This document shows, piece by piece, positions 1 through 9,509 of a stretch of DNA of 15,923 nucleotides. Position numbers and translations under genes: made by a program. Position 1 is the first letter of the stretch. Each line of letters opens with the position of its first letter. Source of the stretch: RYN-428 sp035695715 (GTDB taxonomy: Bacteria; Planctomycetota; Phycisphaerae; Tepidisphaerales; Tepidisphaeraceae); contig DASRRM010000039.1 of NCBI GenBank assembly GCA_035695715.1, positions 1-15,923 of the forward strand, given 5' to 3'. The notes beneath the pieces are model-generated. The model did no database searches and was not told the DNA's origin. It worked only from the letters and a program-made list of their open reading frames with translations.

Positions 1-90
1 ATGGAAGATGCGTCAGTGGTATGCCAGGCATGTCAGTTGAATTTGTTGCAGGACTTCTGGCCAGGGCCACTAGGAGGTGCGATATGTTGA
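1..90 (+). CDS. possible C-terminal end of an upstream gene
   Basis: Frame 1 is open from the window edge to a TGA at 88-90. It gives 29 residues, including a Cys-x-x-Cys pair (VVCQACQ). The ATG at position 1 may be internal, because the gene could begin outside the window. The stop overlaps the ATG at 84, and the ribosome binding site of the next ORF lies inside this frame, which would suit translational coupling. The fragment is too short to assign, and it could be chance open sequence. Confidence 0.25.
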   Translation: MEDASVVCQACQLNLLQDFWPGPLGGAIC

Positions 91-260
91 AACTATTCCG
101 AAAAAAGAAGAGCCTCCCCAAGGGATTCAAGGCTGCTCCTCCGATCAAGAACAAGAAACTACGAAACTTAATAATGGGCCGCGACATCACGGGCAACGGT
201 GGAACCAATACAGTGTCCGACGGACATCGTCTTCTCGGCCGTCAACCGGCTCATCGTTGA
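84..260 (+). CDS. small basic hypothetical protein, possibly frameshifted
   Basis: I chose the ATG at 84 because a strong ribosome binding site, AGGAGG (72-77), lies 6 bases upstream; an earlier in-frame start at 21 has none. The 58-residue product is very basic at its N-terminus (MLKLFRKKKSLPKG) and has no membrane segment or recognised domain. Codon use looks ordinary up to about base 205. After that, the next frame looks more coding-like and runs on to 378. The last 15-20 residues (NTVSDGHRLLGRQPAHR) may therefore be out-of-frame sequence, with the true gene continuing in the other frame. No function can be given. Confidence 0.4.
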   Translation: MLKLFRKKKSLPKGFKAAPPIKNKKLRNLIMGRDITGNGGTNTVSDGHRLLGRQPAHR

Positions 261-378
261 ACGGCGTGTCACCATCTTCCTGTCGAACAACACACGGGCC
301 CTATTTCCACGTAATCAGATATTGACCATCGACGCCAGTGGGATTACGTTCGTGCCTCATTATTCGCAAACCAACTAA
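199..378 (+). CDS. possible continuation of the preceding small ORF in another frame
   Basis: Frame 1 is open from about 175 to a TAA at 376-378; the first usable start is GTG 199, giving 59 residues. The middle (DIVFSAVNRLIVERRVTIF) alternates hydrophobic residues like beta-strands, and its codons are rich in third-position G or C from about 217 to 300, as expected for a coding frame in this GC-rich genome. No ribosome binding site precedes GTG 199. It may thus be the second half of a gene beginning at 84 and broken by a frameshift near 200-215. The 25-bp inverted repeat begins inside this ORF, its right arm starting at the stop codon. Family not recognised. Confidence 0.35.
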   Translation: MEPIQCPTDIVFSAVNRLIVERRVTIFLSNNTRALFPRNQILTIDASGITFVPHYSQTN

Positions 379-401
379 CGTAATCCCACTGGCGTCGATG
401 G
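326..401. repeat. perfect 25-bp inverted repeat with 26-base loop
   Basis: The left arm (326-350) and right arm (377-401) are exact reverse complements over 25 bases, separated by 26 bases. The arms begin CCATCGACGCCAGTGG and end AACGTAATCCC-type sequence. The repeat lies between ORFs on the plus strand and the convergent minus-strand gene ending at 455, so it could terminate transcription in both directions. There is no T-run, however, and the arms are longer than in a usual terminator. A palindromic repeat element or remnant of a small mobile element is equally possible. Confidence 0.85.
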
Positions 402-454
402 CATAACAATTGACGATTTGCGTCCATCGTTTTCCTCAATCAACGATATTCCTG

Positions 455-889
455 CTATTCCACCCGCGCCAGCCACACTTTCGCCTCGGCAAAATAATAA
501 TTCGTGATCTCCGCCTGCGGATGCGTCACCTCTCCATTATACGTCAGCGGCACCGAAGTGCGAATCCGTTCGATATGCGCTTTAATTGCCGCGATCCGTT
601 CTGCCTTCGTCGAGACGGCCTGGCACTCCGCTTCGGCCAGCCGGCGCGACCACATCAAGTATTGCTCGACAAACCCGGCGGTCCGATGCTCGCCATTGGC
701 GCGCCGATCGTCGAGGTAATCGAGCACCGCCTCTGCCTGTTTCACGGCTTCCAACGCGTCGGCATTGGGTGGCCGTTTCTCGATGGAGCTTGACTCCGCC
801 ACGCTAACGACATCCCCTGTCGGGGAACATGAAATGCTTCCGCTGAATATGAAAGCCGCAAGTAGGATTAAGTATGTAGTTTTGAGCAT
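455..889 (-). CDS. putative exported lipoprotein
   Basis: This is a 144-residue protein if started at the ATG at 889, which has GGGAA a few bases upstream; another ATG 15 bases further upstream has no clear ribosome binding site. Residues 1-20 form a hydrophobic signal (TTYLILLAAFIFSGSIS) followed by Cys21, a loose match to a lipobox. The rest is hydrophilic and mostly helical (for example ALEAVKQAEAVLDYLDDRRA), with no recognised domain. Its start lies inside the end of the upstream zinc-ribbon membrane protein gene (22-base overlap), so the two are probably co-transcribed and translationally coupled. Function unknown; an envelope location is inferred from the signal. Confidence 0.65.
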   Translation of the reverse strand: MLKTTYLILLAAFIFSGSISCSPTGDVVSVAESSSIEKRPPNADALEAVKQAEAVLDYLDDRRANGEHRTAGFVEQYLMWSRRLAEAECQAVSTKAERIAAIKAHIERIRTSVPLTYNGEVTHPQAEITNYYFAEAKVWLARVE

Positions 890-1299
890 GGCGTATTCCC
901 GCATTCCGGACAGCGCATTGGCGTTTCGCGTAGATCATAGCCGCAGACCGGGCATAGGCCGCTTTGGCGGCGGCGCCGCCGAAGCCATTCCCGAAAAATC
1001 CAGTTGAGCGGCAGAATCATCAGTACAGCCACAACCAGGCAATAGGGAAGCGTGAGTTGGCGGTGATGCCAGCGTTTCCAGTTGTTGGTTTCCCAGTCTA
1101 TTTTCCAGCCGCGGGTGAGAACCAGGGTCCAGTTGTGCTGGGCGGTGAAAGGATCGTGCAGCTTCGGATCCTGCGGCAGATCGAGGGCCAGGATCCAGCG
1201 GTCGCCGGTCGGCCTGCTGCTGCCAAACCACATCACGCCGACGCCGATGGACAGCGCCAACGAGAGCAATGACAACATCGACATGACCCGGCGTTTCAT
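868..1299 (-). CDS. small membrane protein with C-terminal zinc ribbon
   Basis: This is a 143-residue protein. A first hydrophobic segment spans about residues 7-25 and a second about 83-102 (LPYCLVVAVLMILPLNWIF). A run of five arginines follows, then a four-Cys zinc ribbon (C116, C119, C130, C133) in CPVCGYDLRETPMRCPECG. This GYDLR-type ribbon at the end of small membrane proteins is a hallmark I associate with Planctomycetota. The region between the membrane segments is probably extracytoplasmic and the Arg/zinc end cytoplasmic (positive-inside rule). A purine-rich AGAGG lies just upstream of the ATG. The gene overlaps the next one by 22 bases and diverges from the gene at 1331 with only 31 bases between them. 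Function unknown. Confidence 0.75.
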   Translation of the reverse strand: MKRRVMSMLSLLSLALSIGVGVMWFGSSRPTGDRWILALDLPQDPKLHDPFTAQHNWTLVLTRGWKIDWETNNWKRWHHRQLTLPYCLVVAVLMILPLNWIFREWLRRRRRQSGLCPVCGYDLRETPMRCPECGNTPCSKLHT

Positions 1300-1330
1300 G
1301 AAGGCCTCTTATTGCCCCGGATAGTTTACC

Positions 1331-1909
1331 ATGTCCCACCTCAAACATTCCTTCTCCACCGGCAATCTTCTCCACGGCCCAACCGGCAATCTCGTGCATG
1401 GCTGCGCGCCGCCGGAGTGTGCCTGCGGGACAACGCCGGAATGCGACAATTGCCCGGATGCCACGCCGTCGCAGTTTCATGTGACGTTTACCGGCATCAC
1501 GCTCTGCACCGGCTGCGTTGCCTGCGATGGGCTGGGCATTTCGGTGCAACTGGCCGAGGGGGCCAGCATTGATGGCACATATGCCCTGTCGCATAACGGC
1601 GATTGTGCTTGGACGGCTTTTGCCGAGGATGTGCCGGTGACGGGCGAGGTGTATGGGTCGAGCGATTGCAGCGGAAGCTCGACGCCGCTGACGTTTGCCA
1701 TTCAGCAGGTGCGGATCAACGGCACGCAGTTTCGGCTGCAAGTTACCGATGACAGCAATACGGTGTTGTTGTTCGATGCGGTGGTGGATGCGGCCAATTG
1801 TTGCGCCGGGTATACAGTGGATAACAGCCTGATGGGTTGCGGGTGCGGCGGAGATGGAGAGACGATCGAGATGGGGACAGGTGGGAGTGCGACGGTAACG
1901 CCGTGTTGA
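1331..1909 (+). CDS. cysteine-rich hypothetical protein
   Basis: This is a 192-residue protein with 15 cysteines, grouped in an N-terminal cluster (CAPPECACGTTPECDNC), a central CTGCVAC, a CC pair and a late CGC, ending in Cys. Between the clusters the sequence is beta-rich and low in charge (FHVTFTGITL, TFAIQQVRINGTQFRLQV). No signal peptide or membrane segment is visible. The Cys spacing suggests metal binding or disulfides, and the body resembles structural or surface-type proteins, but I do not recognise a named family. The ATG at 1331 lacks a clear ribosome binding site; no better start lies downstream within the conserved-looking part. It diverges from the zinc-ribbon membrane gene. Toxin-antitoxin module A follows closely. 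Confidence 0.7.
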   Translation: MSHLKHSFSTGNLLHGPTGNLVHGCAPPECACGTTPECDNCPDATPSQFHVTFTGITLCTGCVACDGLGISVQLAEGASIDGTYALSHNGDCAWTAFAEDVPVTGEVYGSSDCSGSSTPLTFAIQQVRINGTQFRLQVTDDSNTVLLFDAVVDAANCCAGYTVDNSLMGCGCGGDGETIEMGTGGSATVTPC

Positions 1910-1945
1910 ACTAGGGACGGGTGCAGGAGCGTTATATTACAAATC

Positions 1946-1976
1946 TTGACATCGCTTGCGGAGCGAATACCGTCAA
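1946..1976 (+). promoter_or_regulatory. candidate promoter element and palindromic operator of TA module A
   Basis: TTGACA (1946-1951) is a perfect -35 hexamer, but no good -10 lies at 16-18 bases. The same stretch carries two nested inverted repeats: TTGAC (1946-1950) with GTCAA (1972-1976), and TCGCT (1952-1956) with AGCGA (1962-1966). A palindrome immediately before an RHH antitoxin gene is what autoregulation by this family would need. The role is inferred from position and symmetry only. Confidence 0.4.
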
Positions 1977-1980
1977 TATC

Positions 1981-2277
1981 ATGGTTAAGCGCGCAAAAGG
2001 TCGATCGGCCAAAGCTGGGGAGGCGCCGGTCGTCATTTACACCAGGCTCAAATCGACGACCGTCGAGGCGCTCGATGAAATCAGGGGATCGATGCCACTG
2101 ACGCCAACGCGCTCGCAGATCATCAACGAGGCATTGGCCGAATACGTGGAGCGTCACGCCAGCCGGGGGCGAAAACGGCTGAAGCACGCCGACATGCTCA
2201 AGAGAGCCGAAAAATCACCTCCTCCGCAATCATGGTTTGACGAAGATACCCAGGCCCTGCGGCAAAGCTCCCGGTGA
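1981..2277 (+). CDS. ribbon-helix-helix antitoxin of TA module A
   Basis: The 98-residue protein starts at ATG 1981; a GTG at 1921 in the same frame would extend it through the candidate operator and is less likely. Residues 17-58 fit an RHH (MetJ/Arc) fold: a strand (PVVIYTRL), a helix (TTVEALDEIRGSM), a turn (PLTPTRSQ) and a second helix (IINEALAEYVERHA). RHH dimers bind palindromic DNA through the paired strands. A basic stretch (SRGRKRLKHADMLKR) follows, then the tail PPPQSWFDEDTQALRQSS, which is shared with the antitoxin at 13642-14199 and is probably the toxin-binding part. The gene is followed 4 bases later by the GTG of a PemK/MazF-like toxin. It should neutralise that toxin and repress its own promoter. 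Confidence 0.8.
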   Translation: MVKRAKGRSAKAGEAPVVIYTRLKSTTVEALDEIRGSMPLTPTRSQIINEALAEYVERHASRGRKRLKHADMLKRAEKSPPPQSWFDEDTQALRQSSR

Positions 2278-2281
2278 TAAC

Positions 2282-2635
2282 GTGTCACGGCGAAAATTAC
2301 AGAATGGCATGGTGGTGTGGGCGCGAGTGCCGGATCGCAACGGCGTCGTAAAGGCAACCGCACGCCCGCTGTTGATTACTTCCGTGCATCCCAAAGACAA
2401 GAAAGCGCCGTTCGTCGCCCATTGCATTTCGACGCGGCCGGTCAGCGATGACGACCCGGCGATCGAAATGCCTTGGGACGCCGATTCAGGCGGCAGCGCT
2501 GGATTATTTACAAAGTGCGCCGTCGTTCTGCGCTGGTTTGTGATTGTGGATCAGGGTGAGGAGGAAGACATCAGCGGCAAGGTGCCGGATGAATTCCTCA
2601 GGCACGTGTTGGACGAAATCGCAAGGGTGAATTGA
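2282..2635 (+). CDS. PemK/MazF-like toxin of TA module A
   Basis: This is a 117-residue protein from GTG 2282, 4 bases after the antitoxin stop. A TTG at 2237, inside the antitoxin gene, would give 132 residues. The N-terminal part NGMVVWARVPDRNG, then ARPLLITSV (Arg28) and CISTRP (Ser50/Thr51), matches the layout of PemK/MazF toxins, in which an Arg and a Ser/Thr serve RNA cleavage. The second half, with EMPWDADSGGSAGLFTKCAV and W85, matches a branch of this family that I recall from planctomycetes and cyanobacteria. The expected role is ribosome-independent mRNA or RNA cleavage when not bound by antitoxin. The frameshifted gene at 14192-14589 is its homologue. The fold assignment is from recalled family features, not a search. 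Confidence 0.65.
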   Translation: MSRRKLQNGMVVWARVPDRNGVVKATARPLLITSVHPKDKKAPFVAHCISTRPVSDDDPAIEMPWDADSGGSAGLFTKCAVVLRWFVIVDQGEEEDISGKVPDEFLRHVLDEIARVN

Positions 2636-2680
2636 GCGCGTCAATACATCCACGCTGCTGTCGCTTCGTCCCCTCATCCC

Positions 2681-3007
2681 ATGAACTCCCATCTCTCCAT
2701 CTGTCATCGTTGTCCCCAGCGCCAGGCGAAATGTGCCGGGCCGTGTGCTTGCAGGGTGGATGGGAAGGACATCATCATTCATGCCCAGGCCGGGCATTGC
2801 CCAATGCAGCGGTACGATGCCCCGGCGACTCCCAAGGAACGATCAGCAAAACCGGCGGGGCTTGGCGATTGGGTGGCAATTTGGGCTCGGCGGCTTGGGA
2901 TCTCCCACATCGCCAGGGCATTTGAATTGACAACTGGAAGAAGCTGCGGCTGTAAATCGAGGCAGGCGAAATTGAATCGGCTCTTTCCTTTTTTGCCGGG
3001 AAAATGA
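2681..3007 (+). CDS. small cysteine-rich hypothetical protein with CGCxxRQxxLNxLFPF tail
   Basis: This is a 108-residue protein with eight Cys. An N-terminal cluster (C8, C11, C18, C22, C24, C40) includes CHRCPQRQAKCAGPCAC and is followed by HAQAGHCP. A linker leads to a helical part (LGDWVAIWARRLGISHIARA) and the C-terminal motif CGCKSRQAKLNRLFPF (C89, C91). Similar CGxC-K-R-x-x-LN-x-L-P endings occur in small planctomycete and phage-linked hypothetical proteins as I recall them, but the function is not known to me. The Cys pattern suggests zinc or an iron-sulfur cluster. The gene lies 45 bases after the toxin of module A on the same strand, so read-through is possible. No clear ribosome binding site. 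Confidence 0.65.
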   Translation: MNSHLSICHRCPQRQAKCAGPCACRVDGKDIIIHAQAGHCPMQRYDAPATPKERSAKPAGLGDWVAIWARRLGISHIARAFELTTGRSCGCKSRQAKLNRLFPFLPGK

Positions 3008-3235
3008 CGCGAAAACCAGCGAACTTTGCCCGAAAATCGGCGTTCTTATTTAAAGTGGGAAAATTTAACGCGCATTGGCGATGGATTTTTGTTCTAATAA
3101 ACCCGCGTCCCGATTCGTTCGGTAGATGCTGCGCCCTCTCCCTCGCGCTGGCGCGGCGGCGACGTATTCACGACGAGGCAGGCGGAACATTTTCGTGCAG
3201 TGAACTTCCACCTGATTAGCCTGGAAGGATATCCT

Positions 3236-5716
3236 ATGACGCGATTCTCTGGCGGTAAGCGTTGGCGAACTGTTTTGCGGTGCGCGGTCGCTTCGATCAG
3301 TCTTATAACGATCACCGCCAGCGTCAACGCTGACGTTTCTTCCAAGGAGGTGAACGCCGCCGTCGATAAAGGCGTCGCCCATCTTCTGAGCCTGCAAAAG
3401 CCCGACGGAAGTTGGGAAACCATGGCCAAGCCCAAGGGCAAGGCCATCAGCGGGCCAAGCGAAGACGCCAAGTGGGGTGGGGAAACCGCCATCTGCACCT
3501 ATGCACTGCTGGCGGCGGGGCAGAGCGTGCAGACCGAGCCGATGAAAAAGGCCATCAAATGGCTTGAAGAGGCCGATTTACATGGCACCTACGCCGTTGG
3601 CCTTCGCTCACAGGTTTGGCATCTCATTCCCGAGCTCAATCGCAACAAGATCGTATTTGCCGCGCGTGACCGCGATCGAGACTTTGTCGTATTCAGCCGA
3701 ATTCAACGCGGCCGGAACATCGGGTTCTACGGCTATGCCTATGGTCCGGAATCCGAAGCGCCGTCGCTTGGCGGGCCAAGAATGATCCCGATGGACCCCA
3801 AAGGTCCCAAGGAAGATGCCTGGTATGACCGCTCCAACAGCCAGTACGGCGTGCTGGGCGCCTGGGCACTGGAACAAGCCGGGGCGGAAATTCCCACCGC
3901 ATATTGGATGGAAGAAGACGCCGCCTGGAAAAAGGCACAGTTGGGGGATGGCGGGTGGAATTACCGTAGCGGCGGCGAAGGTGACCAAAGCGCCGCCACC
4001 TACACGATGACCGCCGCCGGCATCGCCACGCTGTTCATCACGCAGGACTACGTGATGCGGATCAACGGCCACCAGTTTGATTCCTGCCGCGGCGGGGCGG
4101 CCAATCCCAACATCGAAAAGGGACTGGCCTGGATGGACAAGCATATCTCCAAGGTCTTCGGCGGCGGAAATCAGTGGCATTACTACGGGCTGTATGGCAT
4201 CGAGCGCATCGGCGTGGCCAGCGGGCGGAAATATTTCGACACCGTCGACTGGTACAAAACCGGCGCGGAAAACATTGTTCGCGGCCAGCATGGCGACGGC
4301 TCTTGGGGCGCGCCGCACGATACCTGCTTTGCCATCCTCTTCCTCGTCAACGGGCGCGCTCCGGTGATGATGAACAAGGTCATTTATCAAACCGCCTCCA
4401 AGAAGCAGATCGATCCCTGGAACGAGCGCCCGCGCGACGCGGCCAACCTTGCCAAATGGATGGGCCCCGTCGCCCTCGACGGCACGCGGCTGAACTGGCA
4501 GGTGGTCAACCTGAAAGTGCCCGCGGACGAATTGCACGATGCCCCCATTCTCTACCTCGCCGGCAGCGAGGAACTGAGCCTGAGCAACCAGGACATCGAC
4601 AAGCTTCGCGAATTCGTCGAGCAGGGCGGGATGATCCTCGGCAACGCCGACTGCGGCAGCCGGATTTTCTCCAGCAGCTTCGAGAAGCTCGGCACCAAGC
4701 TCTTCCCCAAATACGAATTCCGCAAGCTTCCCGCCAACCATCCGATTTACGCCGGCGAAATGTTTTCCGCCAAGAAGTGGCGGCAGCATCCGGTGGTCGA
4801 AGGAATGAGCAACGGCGTTCGCGAATTGATGATGCTGATTCCCGAGGCTGATCTGAGCCGGGCCTGGCAGACCGATTCCACCAAGACCCGTTCCGAGGCC
4901 TTCCAACTCGCCGGCAATATCTTCCTTTACGCCACCGGCAAGGAAAATCTGTTCGATAAGGGGGACAGCTATATCGTTCATGCCGTTGGTGAAGGCGGCA
5001 AGGAAATCAAGGTTGCCCGGCTGGACGTCGGCGACAACCCCGACCCCGAGCCCGGTGCATGGCGCCGGCTCTCGGCCATCATGCACAACACCCGCCACGT
5101 CGACGTGAAAACCGAAACGGTAAAGCTCGGCAGCAATATGCTGGCCGGGTATAAGATTGCCGACCTGACGGGAACAACCAAGTTGGTTTTAAGCGCTGCT
5201 CAGCGGGCAGAGATCAAGGATTTCGTCGACAAGGGCGGAACGTTGATTGTGGACGCCGCGGGTGGCTCGTCGGAATTTGCCACGTCGGCGGAGAACGAAT
5301 TGCTGCAGATTTTCGGGACTGCCGCGGCCAAGGGTTTGGGCACGCCTCTCGCGCCGGACAATGTTATTTACACCGATCCGAACGGGAAGATCGACAAGAT
5401 CGCCTATCGCAGCTTCGCCCGCACGGCCCTGACCGGCTCGATGCACGAGCCGCGAATTCGCGGAATCGAAGTGAACGGCCGGATCGGCGTTTTCTACAGC
5501 CGCGAAGACATCACCGAAGGCCTGGTTGGCGAACAGGTTGACGCGGTGGTGGGTTATGCCCCGAATGTTGCCGCCCCGCTGATGGCAAACATGGTGATGT
5601 ATGCGGCGAAGGGCGCGCCGCCCGCCGGCGCTCCCGCCGCCGGCGCACCGGCCGCCGCGCCGCGTGCCAGCGCTGGCGGAGTCGCCACTCCCGCCCCGGC
5701 GGCGAGTGCGAAATGA
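3236..5716 (+). CDS. exported terpene-cyclase-like barrel protein with DUF4159 domain
   Basis: The 826-residue protein starts at ATG 3236, with GGAAGGA 6 bases upstream; an in-frame GTG at 3200 lacks this. Residues 1-33 are a signal peptide (RCAVASISLITITASVNA). Residues about 35-375 form a squalene-cyclase/prenyltransferase-like alpha/alpha barrel, with repeats KPDGSWE, LGDGGWNY and QHGDGSWGAPHDT. Residues about 415-575 match DUF4159 (APILYLAGSEELSLS, FVEQGGMILGNADCGS, LPANHPIYAGEMF). Residues about 640-790 look like a second GATase-like domain (KDFVDKGGTLIVDAAGG). The last 35 residues are a Pro/Ala-rich tail. Such barrels in exported proteins need not cyclise terpenes, and I see no DxDD cyclase motif, so a binding or scaffold role is as likely. 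The gene stands alone and ends at a terminator. Confidence 0.8.
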   Translation: MTRFSGGKRWRTVLRCAVASISLITITASVNADVSSKEVNAAVDKGVAHLLSLQKPDGSWETMAKPKGKAISGPSEDAKWGGETAICTYALLAAGQSVQTEPMKKAIKWLEEADLHGTYAVGLRSQVWHLIPELNRNKIVFAARDRDRDFVVFSRIQRGRNIGFYGYAYGPESEAPSLGGPRMIPMDPKGPKEDAWYDRSNSQYGVLGAWALEQAGAEIPTAYWMEEDAAWKKAQLGDGGWNYRSGGEGDQSAATYTMTAAGIATLFITQDYVMRINGHQFDSCRGGAANPNIEKGLAWMDKHISKVFGGGNQWHYYGLYGIERIGVASGRKYFDTVDWYKTGAENIVRGQHGDGSWGAPHDTCFAILFLVNGRAPVMMNKVIYQTASKKQIDPWNERPRDAANLAKWMGPVALDGTRLNWQVVNLKVPADELHDAPILYLAGSEELSLSNQDIDKLREFVEQGGMILGNADCGSRIFSSSFEKLGTKLFPKYEFRKLPANHPIYAGEMFSAKKWRQHPVVEGMSNGVRELMMLIPEADLSRAWQTDSTKTRSEAFQLAGNIFLYATGKENLFDKGDSYIVHAVGEGGKEIKVARLDVGDNPDPEPGAWRRLSAIMHNTRHVDVKTETVKLGSNMLAGYKIADLTGTTKLVLSAAQRAEIKDFVDKGGTLIVDAAGGSSEFATSAENELLQIFGTAAAKGLGTPLAPDNVIYTDPNGKIDKIAYRSFARTALTGSMHEPRIRGIEVNGRIGVFYSREDITEGLVGEQVDAVVGYAPNVAAPLMANMVMYAAKGAPPAGAPAAGAPAAAPRASAGGVATPAPAASAK

Positions 5717-5750
5717 GCGCGGTTGAGTGATTCATTCAGGCGATTATCGA

Positions 5751-5788
5751 ACAAGGCACGGGAATTTCCCCGTGCCTTGTTGGCGTTT
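5751..5788 (+). terminator. rho-independent-type terminator
   Basis: A perfect 12-bp GC-rich stem (ACAAGGCACGGG, 5751-5762, with CCCGTGCCTTGT, 5769-5780) encloses a 6-base loop and is followed by TGGCGTTTT. It lies 34 bases after the stop of the barrel/DUF4159 gene and before the convergent RHH gene. The T-run is short and offset by four bases, so it is a good but not ideal terminator. Confidence 0.65.
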
Positions 5789-5828
5789 TGGAACCATCAT
5801 AATGCGTGAACTGGTCCTGTTTCGCCGG

Positions 5829-6089
5829 CTATCGCTGGATTTCTTTCTCGACTGCCCTTGCGATGAGCTGCGAGCGCTTGAGTTTTTTATCCTTCGCATA
5901 GGCGTCCACGCGCTCCAGCAGCGCCGGATCAAAAGTGACAAGCACCTTCACTGCCCCCGCCCCCAGCCGCGGCCTGCCACGGCGGCGTTTGGCAAGTTCC
6001 CACAGGGCTTTGCCTTTTGCCGATAACGGCCGGCTTGATTCAAACGAACTCTCTCGATCAAGATCTGGGCGGTGCGCGAAGGCGAGCAA
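5829..6089 (-). CDS. CopG/RHH-type DNA-binding protein, N-terminus uncertain
   Basis: The 86-residue frame begins at a TTG. The conserved core starts near residue 21 (PLSAKGKALWELAKRRRGRPRLG) and continues as an RHH domain: strand KVLVTFD (48-54), helix PALLERVDAYAKDKK and helix RSQLIARAVEKEIQR. Antitoxin-like regulators of this type often begin just before the LSAKxxALW segment. Here no ATG or GTG exists at that point. The first 20 residues and the region upstream overlap what looks like a dispersed repeat (6072-6116). The original start may therefore have been lost, or translation begins at the TTG. No toxin gene adjoins it. It faces the barrel gene convergently. A role as transcriptional repressor or orphan antitoxin is inferred. 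Confidence 0.55.
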   Translation of the reverse strand: MLAFAHRPDLDRESSFESSRPLSAKGKALWELAKRRRGRPRLGAGAVKVLVTFDPALLERVDAYAKDKKLKRSQLIARAVEKEIQR

Positions 6090-6116
6090 GATCCTTCGGA
6101 GTACCTCAGGATGACA
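6072..6116. repeat. probable dispersed repeat (RSFGVPQDD-type)
   Basis: The stretch containing AAGATCCTTCGGAGTACCTC and ending in AGGATGAC translates as ARSFGVPQDD on the plus strand and as ILRYSEGSC on the minus strand. I recognise these as recurrent spurious peptides from a short interspersed repeat found in many bacterial genomes, including planctomycetes. This is recognition from memory; only one copy is in the window. Confidence 0.4.
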
Positions 6117-6259
6117 ATTGCCCGCTCGATCAACCTGAAAAACGCGCTAATCTCGAAAGCCATCGCGCTGTCCTCCACGATATGGCATCTGCCGTGTAGA
6201 ATTGATTGACGGCAAATGTCCTTATCTTTTCCCGATCGACTCAGCCCGGTTTCCACAAT

Positions 6260-9382
<3,123 letters not shown>

Positions 9383-9509
9383 GGCGAAAGATATTGAAAC
9401 CCTCCATTCCGTCGCGCATACTGACCTGGGCGAGGACAGTTGACCACCAATTCAAATTGGATTGGCGTTACTGTGGGGTAACGAGCGATCATTCTTTTGC
9501 GGGACCATC

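Noticed and set aside
935..1741. Minus-strand open frame of 268 codons
   Set aside because: It overlaps two better-supported genes in other frames and has a composition typical of an antisense frame.
3075..3100. Possible promoter TTGGCG with TAATAA before the barrel gene
   Set aside because: The spacing is only 14 bases and the -35 is weak, so it cannot be supported.
3608..5098. Long minus-strand open frame of 496 codons
   Set aside because: It lies wholly within the barrel/DUF4159 gene, whose domains are clear; the frame is open because of high GC in the sense codons.
6197..6227. TAGAAT, TTGACG and TTATCT as promoter parts before the PSCyt gene
   Set aside because: No pair of these hexamers has 16-18 base spacing.
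9440..9482. TTGACC, CCAATTcaAATTGG and GTTAC/GTAAC as promoter and operator of the three-gene operon
   Set aside because: No -10 at proper spacing; the palindromes are short enough to be chance. Worth revisiting with conservation data.
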